Assembly (NCBI GenBank): GCA_963691705.1
Contig: OY829542.1
Location: 1,433,501-1,497,500 of the forward strand
Length of the DNA stretch: 64,000 bases
Reading direction: 5' to 3'
DNA from: Viola odorata
Lineage: Eukaryota; Streptophyta; Magnoliopsida; Malpighiales; Violaceae
Both the position numbers and the translations under genes were made by a program. Under the pieces are notes generated by a model that was not told the DNA's origin, made no database searches, and saw only the letters and a program-made list of their open reading frames with translations. This document shows positions 10,431-21,739 of this stretch, piece by piece. Each line of letters opens with the position of its first letter. Position 1 is the stretch's first letter.

Positions 10431-12218
10431 AAATGACAATTCCATGTTTTGAAACATTTTGTGAAAGCTATAGATGGTGTGTGTATAGGATTTTAAGATT
10501 AGTTTTGGGGATCATTTTCCCTTTTACAAGATTGTAGGAAAACAAGGCGATAAAAATCATTGCAATCCCACTACGCTTGATTTATATTTACAAAAGAATT
10601 CAATACACTTTCCTCTCTTCTATTTATTTGTTTTTACTATTATGATGTGGATGGGCGTTTGATGTTAGATTTTGCGTTTATGAACATAAAAATATGTGCT
10701 GAAATGTTTGTGGTGGTTTAATAGAAAGTCACATCAAATTCTTGAATCTTTCGTCTAATGTTATATTTCATATATCTAACAAACTAACATAATTATCATC
10801 TATTAATTCTATTTATTAAAAAAGTTATAAACTTTGGGTTTACACTATTAAATAAATTTAACTTGCATAATTAATTAACTTTGTTTAAATGTTATTGATG
10901 ATATAAATTACTCCCTCCTGTGTGAATTAAACGTCGTTTTAGAATTTGCTTTTACTATAGCTTTTACTTGTATTTTTAGTGTTAAACCTACTAAATATTG
11001 GGATGCGAGGAAGTCATTTAATTTGCACCAGAGGGAGTATGAAATATGAAATGAACTTAAGTTTAATTATCATACTCTATATTTAACTTTTTTTTCTTCT
11101 TCTAATGAAGTTTTAATTCTTAGTATAAATAAAATTCTTTTCATTTTCTTTAGGTTACCATTAATTTTTTTGTTTATTAAAATATTTATAAGTTGACGAT
11201 TTATCACAAAAAATGTAACAAACTCACTAAAAAATGTGATTATTCATCAAATTTTTTATTTATTATATGTGCCATTACATATTTCAAAAATATTGTACAT
11301 TTTGATAAATCTAAAATAGAAATACCAATTATATCATTTAATGTAATATTGGATATCAATTAGTTAGTGACAATACCAAAATAAAAAATAAGATCCTAAT
11401 ATTTTAAATATTTAGTTGAGTATTTTAATAATTGAACTATATGGTAAATATTGTAATGTTACTTACCAACTTTTATGTTTATTTGAATAATATGATGGAG
11501 TCAAAATAGAAATTTATATGTTACATTAATTTCTTAAAAAATTTAAAAAATATTATTGATGTATTTGCATAAAAAAAAAGTAACTCAATAGGTAATAAAT
11601 TAATGATGAATAGATAATTGTGATTTTATATATATAAAAATTTAAAATAGTGCTCAATATTTAACTTTATTTAATAAAATGTTAATTATTTGTTTAAAGA
11701 AATAGATTGATTTAAATAATCTATATATATTAAAAAATATTAATTTTAATGCTTGAAACAAATTGTGTCCTTTATAGTTAAAATGTTAAAATTGTAGCTT
11801 TTAGAAAATTATAGTTAAATTATTTGTTTAGAAAAAAAGATTGAATTAAATAATGTAAATAAATAACACTAAAAATGACCGATGCCCTTTATAGTCATTT
11901 TACACTCAAACCATAGTTCTAAAAGCAATGTTTACCAAACACCAAAAACAACTCATTTCTCACGGCACTTTTAAGAAATGTTTACCAAACAGCACATTGT
12001 TTTGCGCAAAAGTGTTGTTCCCAAAGCACTTTTGCCCACAACACTTTTCGGACCAGAACCGGAACGCCAAATAGGCCCTAAATCACTCGCCTCGGTAGTT
12101 TCTGAACTTCTGACTCTATTTTGGTGAAAAATATATGGTACATCAAAATTAGTTATAGTATTCATTACATTATTTTTTTTTAAATGAAAAATTAAAGAGT
12201 ATTTATAACATAATTTAA
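10431..12218. other. AT-rich intergenic region with MITE fragments
   Basis: No gene was recognised. It contains a small Stowaway-like element (10911-11037). At 11900-12080 there is a block closely resembling 47105-47275 ('TTTACCAAACA', 'TTTTGCGCAAAAGT', 'CTTTTCGGACCAGAACC'), part of a second MITE family. Confidence 0.6.
10911..11037. mobile_element. Short Stowaway-like MITE
   Basis: A 127-bp element starting CTCCCTC and ending GAGGGAG, flanked by TA on both sides. Its interior resembles the ends of the 260-bp elements at 50803 and 60265 ('GATGCGAGGAAGTCATTTAA'). Confidence 0.75.
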
Positions 12219-15200
12219 GGAAAAAGGGCAGAATTCACCCCTGCATTTGTACTTCAAGTCAGGATAGACCACTACATTTGTAAGTGGGCCAAATAAACCA
12301 CTACATTTGTTTACTCGGTCAAAATTAACCATTATTACCTAAAATACCCTAGGCTCTGTTTGGTTGGTAAAAAATTACGCTGATATGGACATATGACATG
12401 GAAATTAATTTTTTTAAAATATGACATGGATTATTGGGCTAAAATTAATTTCACTTGTCATTTACCCTTTTTAATTACATCTCCCTCATCTCACCCTCTT
12501 CTTTACGTCCGCCACCACCACACCAAATTACATTCAACATCAGCCCCACCACACCTATCATCTTTCCCTCTCCCTTACCCAGCATCATCCACCACCTTGT
12601 AGTATAATACTATAATTAATTATCTTCTAACAATAGATTGATTAATTCTATATTATAAGTCTTTTTTCAGTCAGTAATCAAATTACTGGAATCCCAATAA
12701 CATGAAATCCATGCCAATAAATCACATAACACAAGTGCTACTTGTCCAATGGAACAATAAAAAATAAAAATAAAAATACCATTGCAGCATAACGTAAAGA
12801 TGTCAGTTCCTCAATTTCTGAAAATAAAAACAAACCAAATTTCTATGCTAAGTTTTTAAAGTAAACATGAACCCTCATAGCTATCCAAAATAATTGGAAA
12901 CTTTCTGTATTTCTTCCTACGAGATTAACAGTTTGGACACCCAAAATCAATTTGTTGTTCATTTATTTTGGCTTCCTTGAGTGGATGGCCCAAAACCTGC
13001 ATTTGAAGCTTGACTGCTCAATTGATTTTGTCTATCCAACTGTTGGCGTTGTAGTTGGTTGAGACTCAAAGCTCTCATGCCATTCCATCTAAGTCCCCAT
13101 GGCTTAAACCCATGATCAGTAATTGAGGTTGCAACCTTCATACACAAAAAAAAAAAACTCAAACACGTGCTTAAAGTGTATAAATGAGTACAAGCAGGAA
13201 CTCCAACACGGTACTTACATTGCTGGAACTTGTAACAAAAGTTCCTGGTGCTTGTACACTCTTAGTACCAAAGGTATGTCCAGATAATGGTGGTGTTTGC
13301 TTTTGCCTTTTTTTAAGATTAACATTTTGGGAATTCTCAACTCTTTTTCTGGTGATAGGTGTTGTATTCATTTTATCTCTGTCTAAATTTTTAGGCTTGT
13401 TTTTCCTAATCACCAAACCCTGCAACCAATACAAATTATGATGATAAATAAACTTAATAAATTAAACTAATGAAATCAAATATAAACCAAACAAACATAG
13501 TGATATGAAATTACCTCTCTCATTGGATCATTACAACCTTTAACATTATGCCCTGATTGTCCACAATTACTACATGACTTGTAACTCCCCTTAGTTGACT
13601 TCTTACCTTTTTTCTTGGGTTCCTCTTTGTCTTTCCTCCTGTTTTTCTTTGGCCTACCAGTTTGTGGCGTATACTGTGGAGGTTCAGGAGGTATATTAGT
13701 TGTTTCAGGCCAAAAAAGCACATCCCTTGTAGGATGCAAGAAGTAGTTGTATGACTTTAAGTATGTCTCCTTGCTATACCAAGATGACACATAGTCTTCA
13801 GGGTCTAATCCAAAATGGAAAATGGAACAACAAGCATGAGGGCATGGAATCCCTGTTAGCTGCCATGACCTGCAAGTGCAAGTTTGAGTCCCTAGTTTCA
13901 CAACGTGCTTCTTCTTACCCTGAATAATTTGAAACTCATCATCTCCATTAGAAAGGACACGCCAATTGAACGAATCTTGTTTGTTTACTTCTAGTTGCTT
14001 TACAACTCTAGGAGCTATATCAGTCTTCCACTTTTCTGCATAATTCTTCTTCACACCAATTCTGGTCATCACCATTGTCATGATTTCTTCTAATATTGCA
14101 ATTATTGGAAGCACTCTTGCATGTAGGATCCATCCATTGAAGGTTTCTGACATGTTGTTATCCACCGTGTCACACTTAGGCTCTGTCCTAAAGTAAGCTT
14201 TGCAAAATGATTTCTCATGATACTCTAGGAAGTCCTCCACTGTACCTTTTCCCATAGTTTTCAACATCTTAAATTCCTCCTTCAGTTGCTCTATACATGT
14301 GGCTTTTGCACATTTCCAAAACTGTATTTTCCTTTCATCCCCTTTCCATTTCTTCTGCCAGTTTGCCCAAACATGCCTTGCACACCTCCTATGTTCACAT
14401 TCAGGAAATACAGCATCAATTGCATTAAGGAGTCCCTACCAAATGTAAAGAAAAGATTAGTATCTAAAGTAGTTAGCACTTGTGTGTAACAAAAAACAAA
14501 CATACATTTAAATAAACAATAACCTTTTGCATGTCAGAAGTTACGGTCAAATTTTCTCCACCATTTGAAATATCCAGATCTTTCTTTAACAACCTAAGGA
14601 ACCATTCCCAATTTTCACCATCTTCTATACAAACCACAACCCATGCTAGTGGAAACATCTGATTGTTTCCATCCCTGCTTACGACCACAAGTAATTGACC
14701 TCTACATATATGTTTCAGGAAACAACCATCTAGACCTATGATAGGCCTACAACCCTCTTTCCAACCTCTTTTACAACCTTCTAAACACACATAAAACTTG
14801 CTAAAAAAACGTTTATCTGGAAATTTAGGATCCCTCCTCACCCTCACATCAGTAGTTGTTCCTGGATTTGTAAATTCTAATTCCTTAGCATATCTCCACA
14901 CCATCCCATATTCAGCCTTGAAATCCCCATTCAATTCATTCAAAATTCTCTTTTTTACTCTCTTGCACATACTCAAGGAAACCTCTACTTTCAGTTTTGA
15001 TCTAATTATATCTTGAAGTTTTTGTTGCTTGATGTTTGGCTGCTCTGCAATTCTTGTTTTGAATATGTTTGTCACAAACTCGCATGTAGCCATCTTATTC
15101 TTGTTGGACGTGTAACACTTGTGCATAGGACTAATTGTCTTGATCTCAAAGGCGTTATCTTGGTTGCAGCTTGCAAATATCCTGAAAGGGCACTTAGGTT

Positions 15201-15584
15201 TGCAGACTACTATCACTCTTCTGCGTAAGGGAGAAGGGAAGATGATAGGTGTGGTGGGGCTGATGTTGAATGTAATTTGGTGTGGTGGTGGCGGACGTAA
15301 AGAAGAGGGTGAGATGAGGGAGATGTAATTAAAAAGGGTAAATGACAAGTGAAATTAATTTTAGCCCAATAATCCATGTCATATTTAAAAAAAATTAATT
15401 TCCATGTCATATGTCCATATCAGCGTAATTTTTTACCAACCAAACAGAACCTAGGGTATTTTAGGTAATAATGGTTAATTTTGACCGAGTAAACAAATGT
15501 AGTGGTTTATTTGGCCCACTTACAAATGTAGTGGTCTATCCTGACTTGAAGTACAAATGTAGGGGTGAATTCTACCATTTTTCC
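12219..15584. mobile_element. Mutator-like transposable element with transposase gene
   Basis: Left terminus 12219-about 12594 and right terminus about 15222-15584 are inverted copies of roughly 370 bp with only a few differences. Flanking 9-mers (ATAATTTAA and TAAAATTAA) are similar but not identical, so the target-site duplication is eroded or the ends are slightly misplaced. A minus-strand transposase gene fills the interior. Near-identical termini suggest a fairly recent insertion. Confidence 0.92.
12959..15348 (-). CDS. MuDR-type transposase
   Basis: Exons on the minus strand: 15348-14524, 14435-13515, 13419-13219 and 13135-12959, all GT-AG and in frame, about 707 residues. The N-terminal part has the MuDR DNA-binding pattern 'VVCKPKCPFRIFAS ... 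MHKC'. The DDE core follows, with 'IIGLDGCFLK' (first Asp), 'LTVTSDMQKGLLNAI' (second Asp) and 'NNMSETFNGW' (likely Glu), plus 'CEHRRCARH'. Near the C-terminus are a SWIM zinc finger 'CTCRSWQLTGIPCPHACCSI' and a CCHC knuckle 'CSNCGQSGHNVKGC'. The open frame upstream of the DNA-binding domain runs into the terminal repeat, so the true N-terminus may be missing. No internal stop was seen; possibly still functional. Confidence 0.9.
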
Positions 15585-16379
15585 TAAAATTAATTAAATT
15601 AGCGGTAGTTTATACTATTTTATAGTAAGAAAATAAGTTTTATGAATAATTATACATATCATATCACAAAAATCTATTTAAGTTCTTTTAGGGACATTAT
15701 AGTAGACAGTTGAGCAATTAAAGTAGAATATTGTTATCATTATTATATTAAACAAAGTAATTCAATTAATATTGTTATTACACTTGTCGTTGGGATCGTA
15801 GGTTAATCTCTCAATGATACGCTGCAACAGAATGGAAAGTCCTAAACCTGTTTAATAAAGAATATTTTGATAAAATTAAAAATTAAAAAAATACAGTGAA
15901 AAGCGAGAAAGAGATTCAAACAAGTACAAAATTAGAATAAAACTAAAATAATAATTAATACTGCGATTAATTTATACCAATTGAATAGTTAATTTTTATA
16001 TTAGAAATGGAAACTATAATACGACAAATAAAATAAAAAAACAAAAAAAAATTATTTACTATAATCACATCCGAAAACATACACTTAATTTTCATACTCA
16101 CACCACAAAATTATTATTTGGTGATTAGTAGTATATGACCACGTGTCGGGTATATTATTATTATTTTAGTTTATATTAATGAAATAAAATATACTGCTAG
16201 TATAATATATTATACGGAGTAGAATTTAATTTATTAGTTTCTTTAGTAAAAACGTATACAATATAATTTAAAATAATTTATCATAATAATAGTGAATTAT
16301 TAATATAATATAATAGAGAATTTAACTTTTTTACAAATTTGTTCAATATATGTTTAAATGCAATATAGTTCATGTCGAG
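15585..16379. other. AT-rich spacer
   Basis: Very AT-rich with no recognisable gene. A G-box/ABRE-like 'CCACGTGTCG' lies at about 16139-16148 and another CACGTG near 16386. Either could act on the gene starting at 16897. Confidence 0.4.
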
Positions 16380-16800
16380 CAATACCACGTGAGCATAGCA
16401 ACAATACAACTCCGGGAGTCCTACCTAATCATGTGGTCATGATTATTTTGTATATTTATCTATAGAACAACAATTCATACAAGATAATTAGGAATGAATT
16501 TGCGTTGTTGTTCTAGGAGTCCTACCTAATCATTATCTTGTATAAATTGACGTTGTATATTTATCTCTACAACGTCAGTTTATACAAGATAATTAGGACT
16601 GAATTTGTGTTGTTTTTCTACGAGTCCTGCCTAATCATGTGGTCATAATTATCTTGTATATTTATCTCTACAATGGCAATTTACACAAGATAATTAGGAC
16701 TTGAGTTGTGTTGTTGTTCCAAGAGTCCTACCGTAATTATCTTGTATATTTATCTTGTATATGGCTCACCGTAATTATCTTGTATATTTATCTTGTATAT
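16380..16800. repeat. Degenerate tandem repeat upstream of the 16897 gene
   Basis: About three and a half imperfect units of roughly 110-130 bp. Each contains 'GAGTCCTACCTAATCAT', 'TATCTTGTATATTTATCT' and an inverse-like 'ATACAAGATAATTAGGA', so every unit is also partly palindromic. The last 60 bp is a tighter doublet of 'CGTAATTATCTTGTATATTT'. Confidence 0.85.
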
Positions 16801-16896
16801 GGCTCAACAGAGCTAACTAGGCAGCAATCACAGCACAGGGCAGAACAGAGTTAACTAATAACGCATATCGCATAGATAATACGAAGAAGAGAAGAG

Positions 16897-17295
16897 ATGA
16901 AGATACCAGAGCTGGAATCAGGGTCATCAAATATAGAGAGGAAGCAGAAGCTATGGTGTCCTCCGGCGTCAAAGACGGCGGCGATTGTGGCCGGAGAGGA
17001 GCAGAGTTTGGATATTGGGTACTTGGCGAGGGTTTTTGGGCTGGACCCGTATTCGCTGAAGCTGAATGGTCACTTTATAGGCAGAGGGATTGATCTTGTG
17101 TCGTCGTCAGTCACCTGGAAATCGCTACTTAACTACTTCTCTGCTACAAGTTTGTCCACCGGAGAAGACGAAGGTCACGCTCTGGTCGTTGATGTATTTT
17201 CCCCAAGGAATGTGAATTTTCACTTGTTGTACCCTATTACTACTGACATCATGAACTCCCTACCTGTAAATCATGACAATTATGATGGAAAGTAA
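16897..17295 (+). CDS. Short unidentified plant protein, possibly a first-exon remnant
   Basis: An ATG-initiated frame of 132 residues. It has a hydrophilic start, then 'LDIGYLARVFGLDPYSLKLN' and 'GRGIDLVSSSVTWKSLLNYF', then an acidic stretch. The middle looks like a conserved plant domain, but I cannot name it. A good splice-donor candidate lies at 17193/17194 after '...ALVVD', so the residues after that may be intron read-through. No later exon is visible before the convergent PIG-T gene, whose coding sequence ends at 17620. The gene is therefore truncated, very short, or a pseudogene. Confidence that it is coding rests on sequence character only. Confidence 0.45.
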   Translation: MKIPELESGSSNIERKQKLWCPPASKTAAIVAGEEQSLDIGYLARVFGLDPYSLKLNGHFIGRGIDLVSSSVTWKSLLNYFSATSLSTGEDEGHALVVDVFSPRNVNFHLLYPITTDIMNSLPVNHDNYDGK

Positions 17296-17619
17296 GTCTT
17301 TCTAAAAGTTACAATATCTTGTATTCTAGTAGCTTCAAGTGCATCTACTGACAGTAGCAGGGCGAATGAGCTCAACAACAGACTATGATCTGTACTTTAC
17401 TACTTGTAAGGAATGAAAACAAAGTTACTTGACATTCAAGCATGGCGATCTTACTTGATGACAGTCAAACTGTTAGTTAAGATTGCTTACTACGCAAAAG
17501 TAGTTAATTTGCGTGTAAACAAGCCACAAAATGGTTTTCATGAATCAAGATAAAACCTCAAAACTCTAGCAAAAGGGTGTACACTTGAAGCAAAAATGTG
17601 TGCACAAATGGCTTGGCAG

Positions 17620-20600
17620 TCAATTAAGCTGTGGTGAAAGCACTACACGTCCTAAGTAACATTTCTTTTGCACATTAGTGTACACTGAAAATCCCTGTTT
17701 TCGTTGTCCTGCAAAGTAATATTGCCAAACAACAGCAAGCAGGGCGACTAAAGTGAGTTTCAGTACTAATTTAGAGTTAATCAAGGATGATGAACCTGAC
17801 GTGGATTGCGGAGGTTCCAAGGGTTTTCTTATAAGTTTGGCAGACAATTTTGATAGCAGTTGAGAAAGCTGGCCAGTCTTTGAAGCTGCAAGCAGAAAAA
17901 CAAAAGCAAAATATGAGTTGCATGGATTAGCAGGCTTAACCTATAAGGAAAATCCCCAGGGGATGAACTATTCTCTAGGTTTTCAAGTAAACAGTTTCAG
18001 TTGCCACTATTCAGGCATATATAGTAGTTACCCTAAAAATAGGCATCACTGCGCACCGCTAATAACCAGATTCAAGATGGTAAAATTACCTTTGCTTTTA
18101 AGCAGTCTTCCCTCCTCGCCAACACGCCTTCGGAGTACGTTGAGCAAAGATCCGAAATACAACGCAAATATTGTGCATGTGATAGTTATGACATTGTAGG
18201 GCATGCTAAAATCAGGAGTTATCACTTGTATGAGCAATGCCTCTGTGTAAGAAAGCACAGGACTGTTTTCCTGCACCATAAAGCAGAATCAAATCAACCC
18301 AATGAACTCAATTTCCAAAATCCGAACCTTCAGAGAACCAGCGAGATTCGGGATATCATACCGACCTGAAACTTAGAAAGAATGGGTGACTTCTTCACAG
18401 AACCATCAGCAGGAAAAAAACATGCTTGTTTGGTGATCCGGAAAGCTTATTGCAGCTGACGGTGTATCAAATCCTTGATTAGCATCTGGAGGATACTCAT
18501 CAATATGCAAAAAGCCCTGTTTGCATTTTATAAAGCAGTGAATAAGTATACCGATGATATTGCAAAGACAGGTTGGTCAGGAAACATATTCAGAAGGTAG
18601 GTCCTGCTCAATTGCCTGTCCTTTCACATGGTGAGTAATTAGCAATAACACAGTAGTCTTCCATTCACGAAATATCAAATTGTGGACAAGATTACACAAA
18701 ACATCATTTACATAGTAGGATTCTACAAAGCAAATACCACTCTTTGTATCAAACTCATTATCAATCCAGTATTATTTAACCAAAGAAAAACGTGGCAAAT
18801 ATATTAGGGTGGTCGGTCAAAAGAGAAATGCATCCAAGACCCGAATTTCCAAGTGCATACAAGAAATACAAATAAATATGCAACATGTTTATGTATCATA
18901 TCCATGATACCAATTGATCCAAATACTCTTTTTATATGATTACAGATTAACATAAAAAAAATAAACTACTGCATATTAAAGATCAGATAATTTTGGTTAC
19001 TTTTCGCTCTATGTTGACCCTAGTTTTCATGTGTTTGTGTTCTTATTGTCTATGTGATGTATCAAACTTGAGCAGTTCAGACATTAATACCAAGTAAAGT
19101 CAAATAATGTAGCGATCATACCTTATCAAACTCTAATGTTAAAGCAGCCAATTTCACGCCACAAGGAAGGTTCAAAACCATCTCCATCAACCCAGGTGAT
19201 ATCTTGTATGTGGAAGGCCATATATGAACCTTCTCTATAACATCTCCTGCTTCCTTCAGCTTCTCATCCACTACTAGCTTAAGAGAATGATAGTATACCT
19301 TGATGTACCAAGGGACAACTTGGAAAAGATCAACTCGCAATTTGCATTCATGATGAGAAGAATAAGCACCCGAGGAGCTTTCATTCAGTTCTGTAGATTT
19401 CAAGAGGATAGCAATTGCACCTCTTTCGTTACCACTACCCATCAAGAATCTACTAAAATGTAAAGGTGCTTGATGGCATGGCCAAATTACAGGCACTTTC
19501 CAGGTAAGGCCTAGATCAAATGGCTGGGAGTCACTGTACTTCTCAATTGAAAAATGATAAAGAGTAGACGAACCCTTACCATTCCGGCTATTCTCTTCTT
19601 GATATACCCTATCCGGGTTAACTGATAATTCAAAGCTAGGTGTACTCCAGAGCCCTTCGGAGGCAACATTTTCTTTTCCACAATAATTGTCATTTTGGTT
19701 CAGTTCAGCAGCTAGGCTCCCCTCAAGCTGAAGATACACATTACTAGACTTGGTGACAAGACAGCTTCCACTGACTTTCCTCCCAAAGATTGAACTCAAA
19801 GACCAGCTTGGTTGAAATTTTAATTCACTGGAATAGGCTAAATTACTTATCCGACTATTGGGCTGAAGAACCACTGTAAGAGTTTGATCTAGGACAATAC
19901 CTGAATTTATATCCTCAGGACCAGATTCAATTGTGGTCAAATGCAATCTCTGAGAATGATAAAAGCCTCTATAAATTGACGGTCTGTCCATTAAGGCAGA
20001 GAGCCCAGCCTTGTCTCGACAAGGAAGGAGCTTCAACCATGGTGTTAAGTTCTCAGTGCAAACAGCCTCCCGAGGCAATAGACCATACCTAAGCTGGCCT
20101 GAAGCTTGCCGGAAACTCCATTCAGGAGCAGAAAACATGGTAGAGGACTCAAGAAAGTTAACTGAAGCGCAAAAAAGACCTGAAAGAGCATGAGTCAAAC
20201 CCTTCCAAGAAGCATCAACTTGATCTCGAGGGACATCAAACACAGCCAACAACTCAGAAATTTCTGGACCTGTCCAAGTAACATTCCCCCACTGGTTATA
20301 TATTGATTTCAACCTCAGAAATGCACGTCACTCTCAATGCAAAAGCAACATCATCAAAGCATTATGCAATAAAAAGAGAGAAACAAGTTAAGAGAAGGTC
20401 CTTGGGGATTCCCAAAAGACCCATAAGTTCTTTGCCCCAGTACCCATGAAGAAACACTGACATGCCACAATATATCATTAGATAGGCCAAGATGGCATTT
20501 TCACCAGCATAACTGTAAAAAGTAAAGTGCTACTTCTAATTGCATATAAGAACAATCAATCAAGAATTCACAATTCTCCGGTTTCAGCCTACCAACAATA

Positions 20601-21096
20601 ACAGACTAAGAAATTCAAATAACAACATACTATATTCTTTTACAACAGAAACCAACATGCCAAGGAATTACCAAGTACCCCCACTTGACTAAACAGAATC
20701 CCAAGTCTATATGTCACCACTCAACTCCAAACCAGAACTTCCCACTCTTCAATCAACTCGAAGTATGCTGTTCATTGTAGTTCAAAGTTACCACTCCATA
20801 TTGTATTTAATGAACTGGGTTTTCCTAATTCATCCTAATTACAAAATCAAATAAGTCAAAGAGAGAAAAAAGAAAATACCAGCTGAGAAATGGCTTTGGG
20901 GAACAGGTGATGGTGGCGGTCAGTGGAAGTGGAAATGAGCCAACAATTTCCGATCAGGCAACGGTTTCAACAGCAATTCTTCGTGGAACTCTTCTTCTAC
21001 TTCTCCATTTACTTGGATCGCGGATCCAAGAATGATCAGAAATGAAAGTAAGAAAGAGAATAATAGTAAGAGACCCCATCTCAGTGGAAGCGCCAT
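17620..21096 (-). pseudogene. PIGT: GPI transamidase component PIG-T (Gpi16) gene with frameshifts
   Basis: Minus-strand exons: 21096-20880, a large exon from about 20320 to 19122, 18516-18366, 18270-18090 and 17885-17620. PIG-T is the ER-membrane subunit of the complex that attaches GPI anchors. Exon 1 gives a signal peptide and 'EEFHEELLLKPLPDRKLLAHF'. The large exon has 'VDASWKGLTHALSGLFCASV', 'PREAVCTENLTPWLKLLPCR' and 'YRGFYHSQRLHL'. The last exons give 'TPDFSMPYNVITITCTIFAL' (membrane segment) and a C-terminal hydrophobic helix 'LVALLAVVWQYYF'. Breaks: a frameshift in exon 1 just after 'AHFHF', an extra T in a run of seven in the 18516-18366 exon, and missing or scrambled 'LSFTQGRW' sequence before the large exon. 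It is a decayed gene, unless these are assembly errors. Confidence 0.8.
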
Positions 21097-21739
21097 TGAT
21101 TTGGTAATAATGGGCAGGTGAGTTAGCAAGTAAAGTGTTTAGTAAGCTATGGGATGGACGAGGACAGAAGAGAATCCGCCATTAAAAATACTAAAGCCTC
21201 CTGATTTGGCTGGAACTTCTGTGCCCCGAGAAGAAAACAACGAAAGGAGAAAAACAGTTTCGCAGAGTTCGATTTTCTGTATCGGTAAGTCTTTGGGTTA
21301 TGGATCCTTAACTTTTACTTGGGCTTTTGAGTTGGTGTTTAAGTTAAAAAGCCCAATTGGAGGAACATTAGATTTCAGTTCAGTAAAGTCCATGTATTGC
21401 CGCAGGCAAACATTTCAATAAAAAAAACTCGCGCCACATCCTCTCACTGACATTATCGCAAACACATCGCCAACACTGCTCATTGCCGGTAAAAGGAAGA
21501 AGCAATGAAATTGCTGCTAGAGACAGCCTTGGATTCGAATGGAGTCGACCCAGCTGACGCGTTTTCCATTTACGATACCAATTTATTCCAGAAGCTTTGG
21601 CTACAACCTCTCCATGAATTTCTACAACAGGTAGACTTATAAATGGTTGGGTGATTGTTATGTGCGTGTCGGGTTAATTTATGGTGACATTACAGATTCT
21701 TGTGTTCATTAGTGAGTAAACAACAATGGGTCGCTTGTC
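21097..21739 (+). other. Spacer with an unrecognised first-exon-like segment
   Basis: From the ATG at 21505, 42 codons ('MKLLLETALDSNGVDPADAF' onward, ending 'LHEFLQQ') run into a GTAGAC donor at about 21631. A 5'-leader-like stretch precedes it. This could be the first exon of a gene divergent from PIG-T. I do not recognise the protein, and no certain second exon is seen. Confidence 0.35.
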
